From Acanthosoma haemorrhoidale (taxonomy: Eukaryota; Arthropoda; Insecta; Hemiptera; Acanthosomatidae), in NCBI GenBank assembly GCA_930367205.1, contig OV884012.1, forward strand, positions 56,875,239 to 56,939,238: a DNA stretch of 64,000 bases, written 5' to 3'. The notes beneath the pieces were generated by a model. That model worked only from the letters and a program-made list of their open reading frames with translations. It did no database searches and had not been told where the DNA came from. The translations under genes and the position numbers were made by a program. Shown here piece by piece: positions 60,176 through 64,000 of the stretch. Each line of letters opens with the position of its first letter. Positions within the stretch are counted from its first letter, which is position 1.

Positions 60176-60855
60176 TCCTATAACTCTTCTTTATCAGTGA
60201 CAAACTATTATGTATAAATCCATTTGTTATCATTCTGAGCACTTTAAATATCAGCTTGGATGTTTTGGCATCTACGGAAAATCCCTACACTTACTGCAAT
60301 GAAAATACCTGAATACACCTAGTCGGAAACGCAGAGCTCTATTTCTCGTACCTTAAAAAAAATGACGTGCAATGAAGAAAGCGAAGCAATCAAGCAGTCT
60401 TCCATTAGCACCAGGGTTTGCAATTCCCTCCCGTTTCAGTGTTTTTTTTACCTCTTTTGATCTCCAGTTCCATTTCCAATTTTTCAAACCACTCAATGCT
60501 ATTTTTTTCATTTATTCGGCTTTTATCCACATATGCGGAACAATAATAGTTGGAGCTGTCCTATTGGGTAAAAAATATCTAACCGCCCCAAAAACCTGAG
60601 TGTTGTTATTAATTCATTGTTACAATTCAGTTTATATGAAGTGACTGTTTGATCGATGGGCTAATGGTAATCGATGGGGTAAGTATGGATTTTAAATATC
60701 CGTATTTATATTATGTTTATTTTGTTTTAGAATGTTTCTGCCAGTGCAAAGTTATCATACTTAGTCACTAAAATAATCATTCATTTGTATAAGTGTATCT
60801 ATGTTACGGGCTTAAATGATTTTCATTCACATCGTCCAATCGTACCTTGTGTCCT
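58640..60855. other. AT-rich, with one AT microsatellite
   Basis: (AT)n at 60136-60172. A 75-codon plus frame at 60372-60599 beginning MKKAKQSSSLPLAPGF has a hydrophobic end and no known domain. Confidence 0.45.
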
Positions 60856-61002
60856 ATGAAAGCATTATCTATAACCATCCATCGACATGTGGGACTGGCG
60901 GTGCCTCCTAAGCTCGCTGGTTTCTGGGGCCTGTGCAGAACTCTCTCCCGATTTCTCTCTGCTCTACTCTCTCGGACTCCCAGTGGTCGACTATCCAGAT
61001 GA
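60856..61002 (+). CDS. Unassigned 48-codon small ORF in a G+C island
   Basis: ATG at 60856 begins MKALSITIHRHVGLAVPPKL and ends TPSGRLSR before TGA. It occupies a compact G+C-rich island (60.87-61.04 kb). No domain recognised; the reverse strand is also partly open. It could be a first exon, a transposon scrap or chance. Confidence 0.18.
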   Translation: MKALSITIHRHVGLAVPPKLAGFWGLCRTLSRFLSALLSRTPSGRLSR

Positions 61003-62999
61003 TTTTTAAAGCCCCGAGCAATGTCATTAATGACCTAGGCGTTTCACACCGAAATAAACAAAATTTTTGCACATACGTTTAATACTTTGATGCATATATC
61101 ATGTGTAATAAAAGTCAACGTGAGTACTCCGCACACCTCATAAATAATCTAAAATTTAAAATTGAGGTAAAAAACAATGTACTTTAGGTTATAAATGGTT
61201 TTTCAATAGATTAGATAATATTTTGCAGCAATACATTAGCTGACTATTTCTTCCTTTTTATTGATATAATTTGTTTCTATGCTTTTTTAAGTTAATTATA
61301 TATTGTGTTATTGACATAGTTTTTATTAACAAGTAATTCATTTATATCACTTATGTTATACATAGTTGTCAGTATTTTTCATATCGATTTATGAAATTTA
61401 ACTTCTACGTTAAATTTCATTTCTATTGTTCGAAAAGTGGTTTACCATGATAGTTGGTACAAAATTGCAAATACGGCCTGAAAGATATACCTACTGAAGG
61501 ATTTTGAAAAAGTACAAACAAAAAACACTAAACCCAATAAAAGAGTTTGTATCTTTAAGGTGGAGTAAGTGAACAACACATTTCCTTTTCAGAATAAGCT
61601 AAGCCGGGAACTCAGTGTCAGGATAAGGGAATTGTGAGCAGAAATATCTCCATTACTTATGCAAGCTTTGACTTAGGGCGTGACAGTACTGCATAGACCC
61701 TCTACGAACCTGTCCATGTGATGAAAATGTTTTATGATCTCCCATATTAAATAAGGTCCTTAAGCGCGTTAGAAAATATGGCTTTCTTGGAATCCGTGAA
61801 ATTTATATTGAAGTAATAATCACACTAAGAGCCTTTAATTTAAAACAAAATTCTTAGTATTCATGAGGTGTTTAGGAATTTTAATAATCCATCGCCAGAC
61901 GAATACCGACGACAGACTTTCAAGCTTTGCGAGGGAGGAATAATTCAGTTTGGGCTTCCAAGGCTCTTCTTCCGTTTACTTGAGTGTTACGGAAACGTAA
62001 AAATTTTAATGAAGTTTTCGGTTGTTTCTTGTGTTGTCGCCAGCTGAATTCTAGCTCAAATAAACACTGTTCTCATTTCAACTTCCAGTCCACTTTCACC
62101 TTTTCCTTAATTCGTTCAAGTATATTTAGAGAAAAGGTCGGTGTAGCCAGTTGATGATGCAAATGTTTCATGAGAGTCGTTTACTCTCAGATATACACCC
62201 CTCAGGACTCCGTCAGGAGCCTGCATATTACGGACGTATTTTGTTTTGGAAATATAACATATTGCATATTGCAATATTGATAATATTAATAATATTCTAT
62301 AAAACTGGCAGGGGGGATTTGAAATTAACACTTTTTATGGAATAAATTATGTATATATAATTGTACTTATCCATAATACTTGTTAGTAGAATAGATTACA
62401 TAAAGAGCTGCCTACTGCATATCCAAATGCAGGACGCCACCATGGAATGGACCGACTGGTTTTCCTAATGCATATATATCACTTTGTTTAACCAAAACAC
62501 CCCTCACTGGAGACTAAAAAAAAGGATCATCGAACTTTTCTCGACTATATAATGTAAAGTTGAATAACTCGACAGCACAATGCTGTACAGGTTATTTTCT
62601 TGATTTGTACTAGTCACTAGTAGCAGCTTGTTTTGATGCAGTATAATCGACAGAAAGGAGCGCGCTCTTGATGTTAAACCCTAGTCCTTTTACGTAGGAC
62701 CCGTGGTGGCAATATCTGAGGATAGCTACTGACGAAAGCTGTATTGATATGACTCAGCTTCGCTTGGGAGCAGCCACTAATGCTTTACATCTGAGATGGC
62801 CTTGTATGCTTAATAGGACGTTGTCCTTGTAATTTCAACAGAGCAGCTGGTTGGTCAGCCTTCGATAATATTCTATCATTTCTGGTTAAACGATCCTCTC
62901 TTGGGATCATCATCCGGACTTCTCCTGCCCCCATACGGGCAGTACCTCCATTGAGCTTCCACGTTATCGTCTGCCCCGTGGCAATACTCATGTTAAAAC
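61003..62999. other. Mostly AT-rich; G+C-richer from 62.64 kb
   Basis: An 82-codon minus frame at 62785-63033 lies in the richer segment and may belong to the same relic as the next entry. Otherwise no recognisable features. Confidence 0.4.
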
Positions 63000-63120
63000 T
63001 GAGGTACTGACAGAGTTCGGGTATTAAATCCAATGATACTGAAAGTTCTAAACTTTCGTATATTCCTCAGTATTGGTTGTGTGGTTGCCATCAACAGGAG
63101 GTGGGCCATGTTCCTACCTT
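63000..63120 (-). pseudogene. Possible RTE-type LINE endonuclease scrap
   Basis: The minus strand reads NIRKFRTFSIIGFNTRTLSV. The F-N-T-R-T-L segment resembles the start of the endonuclease domain of RTE-type LINEs (often W-N-V-R-T-L or F-N-T-R-T-L). The frame then shifts or stops, and the expected D-x-x-x-L-S-E-T region is not evident. Based on a short motif only. Confidence 0.2.
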
Positions 63121-64000
63121 GAAGGCCCTTAATAATCCAACATTTTTGAAGCTCATAAGTATGTGGTTTGTGGTATTCTCGTCCCTAATAACGTTATGTA
63201 ATAATAATGATGAAATATACATCCGATTGTACTATATAATTGAATAAATGGTTACTAAATACTACTATAAATTATATAATAGAAGAGACTAACAATGATT
63301 TAATATTTTATTTTAAACTTCACATTGTATTCTTACACTAGAACGTTTGTATCAACCTCCTTATTTTCTTTCCAGACCAAGTTTACAAACTGATATCAAC
63401 AAATAACACCACCATCATTAAGAAACTATACCTTGTAGCCCCCCGTTTTTGTTGAGTGAATGCTAAATTTCACATTCAGCATCCGGACTTTGAATATATA
63501 ATAAGCAATCAACCATATTATGATTAAGTGTGATTTATTATATTAAACCACTATTATGTATCGTTATAATTGTTTAAAGCAGTTACGGAGTATTCAACGG
63601 ATCAAACAGAGCACAAATACAAAAGTACGTTTGCTACAACTCCGTTATTCCAAAGTGAGATGTTTAGCCGTCACGTTTTGTTTATAAATATTTATTTACA
63701 TGAAGGATTTTTCTAAGGGTACAAGAAGTAAACAAGCAGGAAGGAATAGAGGGAGAAGAGGAATGTACAAAGCGAAAACCCGCTGACGCCAAGGACCCCT
63801 CCGTTAGTCAGCAGTACTGCTACGGCTAAGGGCTCCTCAGGGCGCTGTGAGCTCTTGAGAACTGGGTCTGTCAGTGTGTACATCTGCAAGGGCCTTCGTA
63901 TACATATCACTGTCACCATTTAAATCTTATATTTCTCCACGAATTCGGATTCTTCAATAACACCTTCCATTAGCAAGTTATTATCAATGTTTGGTGTGCG
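63121..64000. other. AT-rich with one G+C island near 63.76-63.91 kb
   Basis: The island contains a 68-codon minus frame (63713-63919) and is followed on the minus strand by AATAAATATTTATAAAC, a possible poly(A) signal region. It may be the 3' end of a transposon or gene that continues outside the window. Not assignable. Confidence 0.35.

Overview
This is an AT-rich animal nuclear window, most likely from an insect or another arthropod. It has no operons or densely packed genes. It carries decayed Jockey-type and RTE-like LINEs, a PIF/Harbinger relic, a homogeneous 105-bp tandem satellite, microsatellites and long AT-rich stretches. Nothing identifies the species; an insect is inferred from the element families and base composition.

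Layout. At 0.5-2.4 kb a truncated LINE and its flank are duplicated around a second LINE piece, and one duplicate carries an extra poly(A)-tailed insertion. Decayed RTE-like LINE pieces lie at 4.9-5.8 kb (-) and 10.7-11.3 kb (+). A LINE 3' half lies at 7.2-8.0 kb, followed by a PIF/Harbinger transposase fragment at 8.4-8.8 kb. The best host-gene candidate is on the minus strand: an N-terminal membrane-protein exon at 12.49-12.30 kb and a phase-compatible terminal exon at 10.23-10.20 kb with a poly(A) signal 79 nt beyond the stop. The centrepiece, 16.55-20.96 kb, is a nearly full-length Jockey-like LINE (here LINE-A) with 5' UTR, ORF1 (gag-like) and ORF2 (endonuclease plus reverse transcriptase). 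Its ORF1 is split by a younger inverted copy of the same family. A possible pogo-like transposase scrap at 21.6 kb precedes the satellite at 22.07-25.19 kb.

The remaining 39 kb is mostly AT-rich and without recognisable genes. It holds LINE-A tails at 31.6 kb (with a perfect 12-bp target-site duplication) and 37.7 kb, reverse-transcriptase relics at 46.7 and 49.7 kb, a fold-back element at 47 kb, a MITE-like element at 51.2 kb with 27-bp inverted repeats, a phase 0-0 candidate exon at 28.9 kb, and several open frames that I cannot assign.

No intact transposon protein remains, so every mobile element here looks non-autonomous. I found no convincing new multi-gene system. The most informative structures are the nested LINE insertion, the satellite with its dimeric higher-order block and 52-bp edge repeats, the filled/empty retroinsertion pair at 1-2.4 kb, and the small two-exon membrane-protein model.
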